Of a DNA stretch of 64,000 bases, positions 8,912 to 17,089 are shown in pieces. The notes under the pieces were generated by a model, which had not been told where the DNA came from, searched no databases, and worked only from the letters and a program-made list of their open reading frames with translations. This DNA is from Phycisphaerae bacterium (lineage in GTDB: Bacteria > Planctomycetota > Phycisphaerae > UBA1845 > UTPLA1): the NCBI GenBank assembly GCA_035275405.1, contig DATEMU010000012.1:434001-498000 (forward strand), given 5' to 3'. The position numbers and the translations under genes are program-made. Position 1 is the first letter of the stretch, and every line of letters starts with the position of its first letter.

Positions 8912-10084
8912 ATGCGAATTCGGTGGCGAGGATTGGAATTGCCCACTCGTGTGTTGCGGGATGAGTCTGCCTCTACGCCCACGTATGGACGGTTCATTAT
9001 CGAGCCCTTCGAGCGGGGCTTCGGCACGACGATCGGCAATAGTCTGCGCCGGATTCTCCTGTCGAGCCTGGAAGGGGCCGCCGTCACACACGTCAAGATC
9101 AAGAACGCCGAGCACGAGTTCACGACGCTGACCGGCGTGGTGGAGGACGTGACGGTCATTATCTTGAACATCAAGGCGTTGATCGTGAGACTCACGTCGG
9201 AGACGCCGAAGACGATGCGGCTGGCGGTGCGGGGTCAGGCGGGCAAGACGGTCGAGGTCCGCGCGGCGCAGATTGAATGCGATCCAGCGATCGAGATCAT
9301 CAACAGGGACCAGCTCATCGCCACACTGACGGACAGCGTGGATTTCGAGGTGGAGATGACGGTGGGTCACGGCCGGAGTTATGCGACGGCAGACGACCAC
9401 AAGCCGCAGGATCAGGACCAGATCATCGGGGTGATTCCGGTGGACTCGGTGTATTCGCCGGTGACGCGGGTGCGGTATCGCGTCGAGGATACGCGCGTCG
9501 GCCAGCGGACGAACTACGACCGGCTGGTGCTGGAAGTGTGGACGAACGGGACGATCCTTCCGGAGATGGCGTTGGTCGAGGCGGGCAAGATTCTACGGAA
9601 GCACCTGAACCCGATCGTGCAGTATTTCGAACTGGGGAGCGGACTGGCGGTGACGCCGAGCGATGCGGGCGGGGGCATGGTGGGCGGCATGGGGGGTATG
9701 GACGCGGCCAAGCTGGCGCGGCCGATTTCGGACCTGGATTTGTCGGTTCGGGCGAGCAACTGCCTGACTTCGGCGAATATGTCGACTATCGGTGATCTCG
9801 TGCAATGCGACGAGGCGGCGCTGCTGCGGCTGCGGAGCTTCGGGAAGACTTCGCTGCGGGAAGTGAAGCGGAAGCTGGCGGATCATGGATTGTCGCTGCG
9901 GGTCGATCCGAACGCCGTTCCGGTGGACATGGAAGGCGAAGAGGCCGCGGAGGACGAGGGGCTGGACGGCGCCGGGGCGGAGGAGTTTGGGAACGCGTCG
10001 ATGGGGACGAACCCTTTCGGCACGGTAACGCCGCCGCCCTTTGCGACGCCACCGCCTTCACAGACTGCGCATCATCCGAGTTAA
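8912..10084 (+). CDS. rpoA: DNA-directed RNA polymerase subunit alpha
   Basis: Alpha nucleates polymerase assembly through its N domain, and its C domain contacts UP elements and activators. The N domain has FIIEPFERGFGTTIGNSLRRILLSSLEG. The C domain is at about residues 270-335 (DLDLSVRASNCL, IGDLVQ, LLRLRSFGKTSLREVK). A Gly/Met-rich linker and a tail of about 50 residues bring it to 390. I start at ATG 8912, which has a strong GGGAGGT site at 8898-8904. The frame is also open upstream to an ATG at 8786 overlapping the rpsD stop, but those 42 residues do not resemble RpoA. The 122 bases of 8790-8911 therefore hold no other gene I can support. Confidence 0.95.
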   Translation: MRIRWRGLELPTRVLRDESASTPTYGRFIIEPFERGFGTTIGNSLRRILLSSLEGAAVTHVKIKNAEHEFTTLTGVVEDVTVIILNIKALIVRLTSETPKTMRLAVRGQAGKTVEVRAAQIECDPAIEIINRDQLIATLTDSVDFEVEMTVGHGRSYATADDHKPQDQDQIIGVIPVDSVYSPVTRVRYRVEDTRVGQRTNYDRLVLEVWTNGTILPEMALVEAGKILRKHLNPIVQYFELGSGLAVTPSDAGGGMVGGMGGMDAAKLARPISDLDLSVRASNCLTSANMSTIGDLVQCDEAALLRLRSFGKTSLREVKRKLADHGLSLRVDPNAVPVDMEGEEAAEDEGLDGAGAEEFGNASMGTNPFGTVTPPPFATPPPSQTAHHPS

Positions 10085-10114
10085 CCGCGAGAGATAATCG
10101 AGGGTTGAGATTCC

Positions 10115-10816
10115 ATGAGACATCGAAACGCAGGACGGCACCTGGCGCGGACGAGCGCCCATCGGATGGCGATGCGGCGCAACATGGCGCAGAGTCTGTT
10201 TCAATACGGGCAGATCACGACGACACTGATCAAGGCGAAGGAGGTCCGCCCGTTCGTGGAGCGAATCATTACTCTAGCGCGGGAGGGCACGCTGCGCAGC
10301 CGGCAGCGGGTGGTCGCTCTCCTGGGTGACCGGGCGGCGCTGTCGAAGGAGGAGCAGGAGCAGTACGATCCGATGAGCTACGCGCAGCGGCACCGCGTGC
10401 TGGTTTCGCGATCGGGGCGACATCATCGCACCGGCAAGGTCCCCGCGAGTTACAACAAGAAGGAGTATCCTTTCGTGGCCCGGTCGGTGGTGAACCGGTT
10501 GTTCGAGGACATCGCGCCGAAGTTCAAGGACCGTCCCGGCGGTTATACGCGGATCATTCGCCTGGCGGACCGGCGGATCGGCGATGCAGGGGATCTGGCG
10601 ATGCTGCAACTGGTCGGCAATGAAACCGCGCCGGCGGAGAGTTCCAAGAAGAGTTCCATTCGGCGGCGGCAGAAGACCGGCGATCGCATTCGCTATCTGG
10701 AAGGCAAGGAGTCGAAAAAGAAGTCCCGGCCTTCCGGCAAGAAAGCTGCCGAATCGAAAGCCGCCGCACCGAGCGATGAGGCCGCCGATTCGGGAACCGC
10801 TACGACCAAAGATTAG
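10115..10816 (+). CDS. rplQ: 50S ribosomal protein L17, enlarged
   Basis: L17 lines the nascent-peptide exit region. The start RHRNAGRHLARTSAHR.AMRRNMA and the later RPGGYTRIIRLADRRIGDAGDLAMLQLV are standard. Two features are unusual. An extra segment of about 50 residues sits between the two conserved halves (around residues 70-120, with YDPMSYAQRHR), and a Lys/Ser/Ala-rich tail of about 65 residues follows. The total is 233 residues against about 120-130 for E. coli-like L17. It closes the ribosomal operon. Confidence 0.94.
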   Translation: MRHRNAGRHLARTSAHRMAMRRNMAQSLFQYGQITTTLIKAKEVRPFVERIITLAREGTLRSRQRVVALLGDRAALSKEEQEQYDPMSYAQRHRVLVSRSGRHHRTGKVPASYNKKEYPFVARSVVNRLFEDIAPKFKDRPGGYTRIIRLADRRIGDAGDLAMLQLVGNETAPAESSKKSSIRRRQKTGDRIRYLEGKESKKKSRPSGKKAAESKAAAPSDEAADSGTATTKD

Positions 10817-10828
10817 GGGCGCGCGATC

Positions 10829-11257
10829 ATGCAGGCGGGGTCGTGCATTTTTTGTAAGATCGCCGCGGGGGAGATTCCAGCGCTGCGCGTGCTGGAGGCG
10901 AAGGACGCGGTCGCGTTTCTGGATATCGGGCCCCTCGCGCCCGGCCATCTGCTACTTATACCCAAGGCCCATTACACCAGCATTCTCGATGTACCTCCGC
11001 CCGCCCTCAGCGAGCTGGTCTCGCATTTGCCGGGCCTGGCGCGGGCCGTGCTGCAAGTGACCGGCGCCAGCGGGCTGAATATCCTTCAGAACACGGGGGA
11101 GTCGAGCGGTCAGGCGGTGTTTCATTTGCACTTCCATCTGATTCCGCGGACGGCTGGCGATCGATTGGGCTATCGGTGGAACGCGGGGAGCTATTCGGCG
11201 GGGCAGGGCGAAGCGCTGCAAGGGCGGATCGTCGAGACACTGAAGAGCCGCGTGTGA
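10829..11257 (+). CDS. HIT (histidine triad) family nucleotide hydrolase
   Basis: HIT proteins hydrolyse phosphoramidate or dinucleotide bonds on purine nucleotides. The N-terminal CIFCKIAAGEIPA and the catalytic triad HLHFHLIPR (HxHxHxx) are both present. The size (142 residues) fits the Hint/HinT branch. It lies 12 bases after rplQ, so it is probably read as the last gene of the ribosomal transcript. The substrate cannot be told from sequence. Confidence 0.92.
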   Translation: MQAGSCIFCKIAAGEIPALRVLEAKDAVAFLDIGPLAPGHLLLIPKAHYTSILDVPPPALSELVSHLPGLARAVLQVTGASGLNILQNTGESSGQAVFHLHFHLIPRTAGDRLGYRWNAGSYSAGQGEALQGRIVETLKSRV

Positions 11258-11274
11258 TAGACTTCTGGGTAGAG

Positions 11275-11293
11275 CGCCCGGTGAATCCGGGCG
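11275..11293. repeat. GC-rich hairpin between HIT gene and 11313 gene
   Basis: CGCCCGG at 11275-11281 and CCGGGCG at 11287-11293 form a perfect 7-base stem with loop TGAAT. There is no T-run, so it is not a classic intrinsic terminator. It may be one more dispersed palindrome, and it lies 19 bases before the next start codon, like the family A elements. Confidence 0.5.
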
Positions 11294-11312
11294 GCGCACC
11301 CCGGAGCGTATC

Positions 11313-14240
11313 ATGAAGCGAAGCATCCTTTTGTTAAGTTTCATCGCCGTCATCGGCATTCTTACAACGGAGTGGTCGGCCGCCGCGCCTGACACTCCGG
11401 CGACGCTGCCGACTGCGCCCGCGCCCAGCGTTTCCGCCGAGGGCCTGTTTGCCTATCACTTCGAGAAGGCGGGGATGCGGTACGTGGATTTGCTGACGCT
11501 GCGGGACGGCTCCAAGCGCCTGGGGAAGGTGATGGAGTGGGCCGATCAGGTGCTGGTCTATGACGCCCAGGGGCGGAGGCGTGCGTATGGGGTGGAGGAC
11601 GTACGGCAGATTGAGTTTCGGCGATTTCGTCGGCATCGCGCGCTGCCGGGCCAGCCAGATCTGACGGTCTCGTATGTCGAGCGGCTGCCACGCGATCCGA
11701 GCTGGCATGGGCGCGTGGCGGTGGAGGGGGGCACGGCGCTGGTGGAGATTGACCGGGCCAAGACGGCGTGGCGTCCCGATGAGGGCGCGACGGTCACGTT
11801 CAAGGTCCACGTGCTTAATAGCGGCCAGGCGGAATCGCAGGCGGGTCCGTGCAAGATCTCGGTGGACGGGGCGGAGATTGCCGCGCCGAGCGTGCCGGTT
11901 CTGAAGGCCGGAGAGGAGCACGTCGTGGAGGCGACGTGGAAGTGGAAATCGGGCGATCACACGCTACGCGTGGAAGTGCTACCGGACGGGCAGATTCCCG
12001 AGGTCGTGCGCTGGAACAACGAGTTTGAGGAGCCGGTGCAGGGGCTGGGCGTGGCGGTGGTGGTGGCGCGGGACCGGTATGGGGCGTTCGCCCGCGTGGC
12101 GAACATGGGGGATTCGTACGGATTCGCGGATTGGGTGCAGTATCAGCTTCGCGTGTTGAACGCGCTATTGGCGGCGTCGGTGTACCCGACGAGTCCCGGA
12201 GGCATTCTCGAGCGGGTGCGGTGCGATCGGATTATCGTAGTTGATGATCCATACGATGCGGACGACCGCGAGGTGTGGGAGGCGGCGCTGCGGCGCGGCG
12301 GGGCGGCGGACGGGCTCGCGGAGTATGCCGCGCTGATGGTGTTTGGACGTCTCGGGGAGGATGAAGATCCGCTGCACGATGCGTTGAAGGTCGATTGGCC
12401 GAGGCTCAAACAAATCGGAATCGATCTGGGTCTGGTCGATCTTCTGCAGCTCGATACGGAGCCGTGGCAGTGCCTCGCGGTGGATCCGCATGGCCGCTAC
12501 GTGGAGCGCGGTCATGTCTTTCCGTGGCAGAAGACCATGATGTATGCGCCGGGCCCGTTTCCATTCAGCGAGACCGAGGCGGCGTTTCTCAATCAGGTGC
12601 GGGGGCAGCCGCGCGGATCGCAGGGCGATTATCTCCTGCAATTGCCGGCGAAGGTCATCGTCGAGGTTCGCTCGACGACCGGACGGCCGCTGCCGAACGT
12701 GCAGGTGGATGCGTATCAGCTTCAGGGATTTGGGGAGTATGCGGGATATATTGCCGGTGCGGGGGGTGGAGAACCGATCTACTCCGCGACGACCGATGAA
12801 TCCGGGCGGCTGGCGCTGATCGACCAGGAAGCGCCGACGCAAACTTCGCCACTGGGGTACGAGGTGCGGCCGAATCCGTTCGGCGCGATCGCCCCGGACG
12901 GTTCGAATGCGCTGCTGCTACTGGCGATTCGCGACGGAGCGTCGGCGGAGTATCACTTTTTGCGGCTGAATGACTGCAACCTGGCCTACCTTCACGGGCA
13001 GAAAAAGGAGTACGTCCGGGAGATCGCGACGAGGCTGGGCGACGGGCAATCGCTGGTGCCGCCGGCGACGGCAGCGGTGATCGTAGAGGAGCGCAAGGAG
13101 GCCCAGCCGCCGATGTACATCAGTTGGACCGCCCCGCCGACCGTTCCGATCGGACTGGTGGAGGAGTTTCGGGTTTACAAGAAGACGAGCTTTGCGGGGG
13201 AAGATGAGCGGCCGTGGAATCTGGTTGCGGCGCTGAAGAAGGGACCGATGCGCTGGGCGATGCGGTACGACGGCGAGTATTTTGACGAGCCGGCGCCAGA
13301 GGCGGGCTTTTCGCGAGATACATTTTATGCGGTGTCGTCCGTGGATTACGAGGGGCGGGAAAGCGGTTTGTCGGGACCGGGGTATCTCGCGTACGGGAAG
13401 GAGGCGCTGAAGTTCGCCATCGACCGGGACGCGGGGTACATCACGCTGGCGGGAGTGGGTCCGGGTCGCCATGGCGACTCTTCGACGCGGATCCTTCGTT
13501 GGGACGGGCAATTCGGGACGCAGCCGTTCGGCGTACGGAGCGTGCGGTTTCCGGAGTATCGGCCGGGATTCGGCGGGATTGCGATCAGCGCGGATCATCG
13601 GCTCGTGATTGCGGATCCGGTGAACCATGTCCTGGCGTATTACGACGAGCAGGGGAACCTCGACGCGACGCTGCCGGAGCGGACGATGTGGCCCGGCTTC
13701 GCGAGCGACGAGCCGGGAGAATTCAATGTGCCGTTTGACGTCGCGGTCGATACGGGCGGCCAATATTACGTCGCGGATTTCGGGAATAACCGCGTGCAAA
13801 TCCTCGATTCAACGGGGCAGTTTGTGGGGCTGGTGGATGAGGAGTTTCGCTTTGTCGGCCCTCACGCGGTCGCGATTGCCAACGGGCATTTGTGCGTGAC
13901 AGATTCGGCGGGGACGCGGTGCCGCGTGTATGACTTGCGCGGCGAGCGGGTGAAGTTCGTTTGCGAGCTGCCGCCGTTAATTGACGCGGACCGGGGGCTG
14001 GTGAGCCGGACAGGGAAGGTGTACATCACCGGTCGGGCGACGAAGGCGACGGATCCGGGGCTCCTGGTTTATACGCCGACCATGGATCGCGCGTTGTACG
14101 ATCGCGCGATTTACGACATGGAGATGGGGAAGGTCTATTCTCCGCGGGGGATGTATCTGTACATCAACGCGCTGGATGAAGATTACGGGTATTGCGTGAA
14201 TAAGTTTCCGTTTGATATGCGAAGGTGCAGGTTGGAATGA
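11313..14240 (+). CDS. Secreted multidomain protein with CARDB-like and NHL/beta-propeller-like regions
   Basis: This is a 975-residue exported protein of unknown role. An N-terminal signal peptide (KR, then a hydrophobic run, cut near SAAAPD) is clear. Residues about 49-100 contain a small barrel-like region (LRDGSKRLGKVMEWADQ). Residues about 140-230 resemble a CARDB domain (VTFKVHVLNSGQ, KAGEEHVVEATWKW). The last third has NHL-like propeller strands (GGIAISADHRLVIADPVNHVLAYYDEQG, then FDVAVDTGGQYYVADFGNNRVQILDSTGQFVG). It ends just before an inverted-repeat element that separates it from the opposing operon. Function is not known. Extracytoplasmic binding is an inference. Confidence 0.8.
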   Translation: MKRSILLLSFIAVIGILTTEWSAAAPDTPATLPTAPAPSVSAEGLFAYHFEKAGMRYVDLLTLRDGSKRLGKVMEWADQVLVYDAQGRRRAYGVEDVRQIEFRRFRRHRALPGQPDLTVSYVERLPRDPSWHGRVAVEGGTALVEIDRAKTAWRPDEGATVTFKVHVLNSGQAESQAGPCKISVDGAEIAAPSVPVLKAGEEHVVEATWKWKSGDHTLRVEVLPDGQIPEVVRWNNEFEEPVQGLGVAVVVARDRYGAFARVANMGDSYGFADWVQYQLRVLNALLAASVYPTSPGGILERVRCDRIIVVDDPYDADDREVWEAALRRGGAADGLAEYAALMVFGRLGEDEDPLHDALKVDWPRLKQIGIDLGLVDLLQLDTEPWQCLAVDPHGRYVERGHVFPWQKTMMYAPGPFPFSETEAAFLNQVRGQPRGSQGDYLLQLPAKVIVEVRSTTGRPLPNVQVDAYQLQGFGEYAGYIAGAGGGEPIYSATTDESGRLALIDQEAPTQTSPLGYEVRPNPFGAIAPDGSNALLLLAIRDGASAEYHFLRLNDCNLAYLHGQKKEYVREIATRLGDGQSLVPPATAAVIVEERKEAQPPMYISWTAPPTVPIGLVEEFRVYKKTSFAGEDERPWNLVAALKKGPMRWAMRYDGEYFDEPAPEAGFSRDTFYAVSSVDYEGRESGLSGPGYLAYGKEALKFAIDRDAGYITLAGVGPGRHGDSSTRILRWDGQFGTQPFGVRSVRFPEYRPGFGGIAISADHRLVIADPVNHVLAYYDEQGNLDATLPERTMWPGFASDEPGEFNVPFDVAVDTGGQYYVADFGNNRVQILDSTGQFVGLVDEEFRFVGPHAVAIANGHLCVTDSAGTRCRVYDLRGERVKFVCELPPLIDADRGLVSRTGKVYITGRATKATDPGLLVYTPTMDRALYDRAIYDMEMGKVYSPRGMYLYINALDEDYGYCVNKFPFDMRRCRLE

Positions 14241-14259
14241 GAATGTGGAATTAAGAACG

Positions 14260-14373
14260 TTAACTACAGAGGCACAGAGACACAGAGACGACGAATTTGT
14301 GAGTATAGATTGGAATCTGTCCTGCCTTTTTCGATTTCGTTGTTTCTCTGAGTCTCTGTGTCTCTGTGGTGAA
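14260..14373. repeat. Long imperfect inverted repeat (MITE-like) between convergent genes
   Basis: The left arm at 14260-14296 (ACTACAGAGGCACAGAGACA...) and the right arm at 14336-14373 (...TGTCTCTGTGGTGAA) are near-perfect reverse complements over about 35 bases, with a 39-base centre. It fills the spacer between the + gene ending at 14240 and the - gene ending at 14385. CACAGAGA-type inverted repeats are, to my knowledge, common dispersed elements in planctomycetes and some cyanobacteria. Here it could act as a bidirectional terminator. Confidence 0.8.
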
Positions 14374-14384
14374 CCCTCCAGCGG

Positions 14385-15782
14385 TCATTCCTTGATGAGC
14401 CAGCCGTCTTTCATTTCTTTGGGCCAGGCGTCGCTGATCGGGCGGGATTGACCGGCTTTCCAGAGCATGATTTGGGCGGGGCCCTTGGGGTCGTTTTCGG
14501 GGTTGGGGAAAACTGCCGTGATTTCGGAATTATTCCGCCAGCTTGGAAGGGCGCGGGTTTCGCCTTTGGCATCGTCTTTGGCGACGATGGGGGTCTCCTC
14601 GCCGGAGGCGAATTCGTAGAGGCTGACGCGTCCTTTCTGGCCGGGCAGAAGGACTTTGGACTCGTCCGGGCTGAGTTCGAAGAGGGGCAGGGCCATGTCG
14701 CGAGGCTGTCCGAGGTCGCGGGCCAGGACGCGCGTGACGCTTGCGGGCATGCGCGGGTCGAGGACGAAGAGCGACCACTGCTGGGGCATGTCGCGCGGGG
14801 TGGCGGGCAGCGTGACTTCGACGGAGGAGAAGATCAGGCGACCGTCGCGAAGCCAACGAACGCCGAGGACGTCGTTGAAGAGGAGACCGACGCGATCCTG
14901 GCGTTGGGTCCATTCCTTGAGGAGCGCGCCGCTTTCGTCGGCAATATTGACGGTCGTCAGGGAACCTAACTGGATCATCCCTTTTTCATCGCCGCGCGGC
15001 GAGGGGCAATGGATGTAGGCGAGGTTGCGGCTGTCGGGGCTCCAGGAGTAGTCGATGGCGACGCGGTCGGCGACGATGCGCGAGGGGCCGCCGACGGCGG
15101 AGACGACATGGAGCGAGACGGTGTCCACGGGGAAATCCGCCGGACTCATGATGAAGGCGATGTTCTTGGCGTCGGGGGCGACGCGGGGTTGGCGGATTTC
15201 GTCGAGCGAGCGGATGATCACCGCTCCCGGGGCGAGGGCGTCGGCGCTTATCGTAAAGAATTGCAGCATCCAGATGGTAGCGTCGAGTTCGCGCAATTCC
15301 ACCCATTTGTCGCCGAGTTTCTCCGCCACGCCCTCGGCGTGTTCGTCGCGCATGCAGAGGAGGGTGGCTAACTGCATGCCGGAGGAGTATTGGTCGTGCG
15401 CATCGAGCTTGAAATCGAGCTTGAAGTCGTCCCACGCGCCGTCGTGGGCGAGAAGCTGGGTGCGGGCCCCTTTGGCGAGTTTGGTCAGCGTCTCGATTTG
15501 CTGGGGTGTAAATAGACCCTTGATTTCGTTCCAACCCTTCGCTTTCTGGGTGTGGACGACGGCCAGTTGCTTCCCGTCAGGGAACCAGTCGCAGCGCGCG
15601 GGGGTATTGGGGAGCTTGGGCGGCAGGACTTTTCCGTCGGCATCAATGAAGTAGAGTCCCTGGGGCGTGGCGACGGCGGCGCGCCGACCGTCGGGCGACC
15701 AGACGATGCGCTTTTCCGGCAGGCAGCCGGCCAGAAACGAGACGGTCAGGCAGAGTGACGCAGTGGTGGCCAACGATTTCAT
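14385..15782 (-). CDS. Beta-propeller (PD40/TolB-like) lipoprotein
   Basis: This is a 465-residue predicted lipoprotein. The start is set at ATG 15782 by a GGAG site and by the signal peptide that follows (MKSLATTASLCLTVSFLAGC, lipobox LAGC at residue 20). PD40-type blade motifs recur: VWSPDGRRAAVA, CDWFPDGKQLAVV, DYSWSPDSRNLAYI and FELSPDESKVLLPG. The start overlaps the stop of the anti-sigma-like gene (ATGA), so the sigma, anti-sigma and lipoprotein genes are probably co-translated. A sensor or ligand-binding role for the sigma pathway is possible but not shown. Confidence 0.85.
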   Translation of the reverse strand: MKSLATTASLCLTVSFLAGCLPEKRIVWSPDGRRAAVATPQGLYFIDADGKVLPPKLPNTPARCDWFPDGKQLAVVHTQKAKGWNEIKGLFTPQQIETLTKLAKGARTQLLAHDGAWDDFKLDFKLDAHDQYSSGMQLATLLCMRDEHAEGVAEKLGDKWVELRELDATIWMLQFFTISADALAPGAVIIRSLDEIRQPRVAPDAKNIAFIMSPADFPVDTVSLHVVSAVGGPSRIVADRVAIDYSWSPDSRNLAYIHCPSPRGDEKGMIQLGSLTTVNIADESGALLKEWTQRQDRVGLLFNDVLGVRWLRDGRLIFSSVEVTLPATPRDMPQQWSLFVLDPRMPASVTRVLARDLGQPRDMALPLFELSPDESKVLLPGQKGRVSLYEFASGEETPIVAKDDAKGETRALPSWRNNSEITAVFPNPENDPKGPAQIMLWKAGQSRPISDAWPKEMKDGWLIKE

Positions 15783-16348
15783 AATTTTTCTCCAGATTGA
15801 GGCCAAACAAGGGGGGACGTCCATTCGATGCGGGTCTGGTCCGCCCCGACCGATTGACGATCGGCAGATTGAGGTCGCGCGCGATTCGCGGCGTATCTTG
15901 CGACGGACCAAAACTCGGCGTCGACGAGGCTTGGGGCTTGAGGCTTGAGGCTTGAGGAAGATAAAGCATCGGCGATCTGGATTTTGCGGTCCATCGGCGC
16001 GTCCGGCTGTTGCACCCATCGAGTTCCGAGGAGGAATGCGAGGACTATGGACGCGGCGAGGGCGAGCGGGCGGGCCCGGGAGGCTTGAGGCTTGAGGCTC
16101 GCCGCGTCGAGTCTTCGACTTGAGGCTTGAGGAGCGGAAAGAGAAAGTGGCGGCAATTCCTCCGGCGTCGGCGGCGGTTCAGCGCGCAGGGCCTGGGAGG
16201 CGACATCGATGACCGCGTGGATTTCTTCCGATGTGCCGGCGTCGGCGGGCGAGAGCTGCATGTAGGCTTCGAGGAGGCGTTGCGTGTCGGGAGGGAGTTC
16301 GCCGAGTTGTCGGTCGATGAGGAGTCGTTCCAGAGTTTCGTGGTCCAT
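15779..16348 (-). CDS. Putative single-pass anti-sigma factor
   Basis: The 189-residue product has a helical N-terminal domain (HETLERLLIDRQLGELP), one membrane segment near residues 95-115 (ARPLALAASIVLAFLLGTRWV) and an extracytoplasmic tail. It lies directly downstream of an ECF sigma factor and overlaps the lipoprotein gene. That context, more than sequence, suggests an anti-sigma role. No HxxxCxxC zinc motif is seen. The start is ATG 16348 with GGAG upstream. Two patches of a heptamer DNA repeat (TCAAGCC units) lie in frame on both sides of the membrane segment and encode SLKPQAS-like peptides. Confidence 0.7.
   Translation of the reverse strand: MDHETLERLLIDRQLGELPPDTQRLLEAYMQLSPADAGTSEEIHAVIDVASQALRAEPPPTPEELPPLSLSAPQASSRRLDAASLKPQASRARPLALAASIVLAFLLGTRWVQQPDAPMDRKIQIADALSSSSLKPQAPSLVDAEFWSVARYAANRARPQSADRQSVGADQTRIEWTSPLVWPQSGEKL
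15927..15957. repeat. Tandem GGCTTGA heptamers inside the anti-sigma-like gene (copy 1)
   Basis: About four units of AGGCTTG/AGGCTTGG lie in tandem here. On the minus strand they read in frame as SSSLKPQAPSL after the membrane segment of the anti-sigma-like protein. A related cluster lies at 16081-16132. Confidence 0.75.
16081..16132. repeat. GGCTTGA heptamer cluster inside the anti-sigma-like gene (copy 2)
   Basis: There are two short runs of the AGGCTTG unit (16081-16099 and 16117-16132) separated by a 17-base unrelated stretch. They are read in frame as PQASS and ASLKPQAS just before the membrane segment. They are the same unit as at 15927. Confidence 0.7.
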
Positions 16349-16376
16349 GGGCAAATCTCCGATTCAACGGTCCTCA

Positions 16377-16904
16377 CTATCCACGGCCGGCTCGCCTCGG
16401 CGGGTCTTCGACACGGGCGCCGGCCGCTACGGTTGGTGCGCCAGACGAAATAAGTGCGGTGCGGAGCGCGGCGATGGCGTGGTGCAGGCGCGAGCGGACT
16501 GTGCCAATCGGGATGGCGAGGGCCTCGGCGATTTCCGCGTAGCTCAGGTCATCCGCGAGGCGGATTTCGAGGACTTCGCGCTGTGCGATCGGCAGACCGC
16601 GGATCGCGGAGCGCATGGCATCGAGACGGTCGTCGGTCTCGATTGCCGCCGCGGCGGGATCGCCGTCGAGCGAGGCCATGTCGCGGTAGGCCCGCCGTCG
16701 CAGATTTTGGCGGGCGAGGTTGCGAGCGATTCCGAAGAGCCAGGCCCGCGGCGAGTCCGCGGCGACCAGGGCGTCGGGTTGACGGGCGGCGATCACGAAC
16801 GTCTCCTGCAAGAGTTCCTCGGCATCGCCGCGTCCGACGTGACGGCGGAGATATGCGAGCAGTACGGGGCCGACGCGGCGGTAGAGTTCTTCGAGGCGAT
16901 CCAT
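16377..16904 (-). CDS. ECF-type RNA polymerase sigma factor
   Basis: The 175-residue product has sigma region 2 (EELLQETFVIAARQPDAL, PRAWLFGIARNLARQNLRRR) and region 4 (LPIAQREVLEIRLADDLSYAEIAEALAIPIGTVRSRLHHAIAALR). It would direct polymerase to a small regulon, probably including its own operon with the anti-sigma-like gene and the lipoprotein. The last 18 or so residues (Ala/Gly/Arg/Pro-rich) are encoded by a dispersed DNA repeat at 16388-16413, so the tail may be a late addition. The start is ATG 16904. Confidence 0.93.
   Translation of the reverse strand: MDRLEELYRRVGPVLLAYLRRHVGRGDAEELLQETFVIAARQPDALVAADSPRAWLFGIARNLARQNLRRRAYRDMASLDGDPAAAAIETDDRLDAMRSAIRGLPIAQREVLEIRLADDLSYAEIAEALAIPIGTVRSRLHHAIAALRTALISSGAPTVAAGARVEDPPRRAGRG
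16388..16413. repeat. Dispersed repeat, family C (copy 1), in 3' end of sigma factor gene
   Basis: It shares 21 of 26 bases with 36909-36934 (core GGCGGGTCTT.GACA). It lies in frame at the end of the sigma factor and encodes part of its tail. The flanks CGGCCGG and CCGGCCG add a longer palindrome around this copy. Confidence 0.6.
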
Positions 16905-17040
16905 GGGGCTTTTCCGCGTCCCATGGTACTAGTGGGTTGAGGAGGGGGGAAAGTTCATGCGAATCGGGAATATTTTTTTGGAGGAGTGGATCTGCACCCA
17001 CACGGGATAACGTCGGGCAGTCGGCGAGCGAATTGGGTAG

Positions 17041-17088
17041 GCGAAGAGGCTCGGCAGGAGCCTCGCCCTCCCGGGGAGCCTCGGCTTC
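17041..17088. repeat. GC-rich palindromic element just after the kinase-like gene
   Basis: GAGGCTC and GAGCCTC (17046-17052 and 17058-17064) form a perfect stem with loop GGCAG, followed by GCCCTCCCGGGGAGCC. It starts two bases after the stop codon of the minus-strand kinase-like gene (stop at 17090-17092). GCTCGGCAGGAGCCTCGCCC is, to my knowledge, a frequent planctomycete dispersed repeat. It may form the transcript end, although no T-run is present. The rest of the 185-base spacer up to 16905 holds no gene and presumably carries the sigma operon promoter. Confidence 0.7.
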
Positions 17089-17089
17089 T

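Noticed and set aside
15783-16019. Extended N terminus of the beta-propeller lipoprotein
   Set aside because: It would overlap the anti-sigma-like gene in another frame and bury the clear lipoprotein signal peptide that starts at 15782.
15927-16132. CRISPR-like array
   Set aside because: The repeats are 7-base units in direct tandem with no spacers of uniform length and no cas genes nearby.
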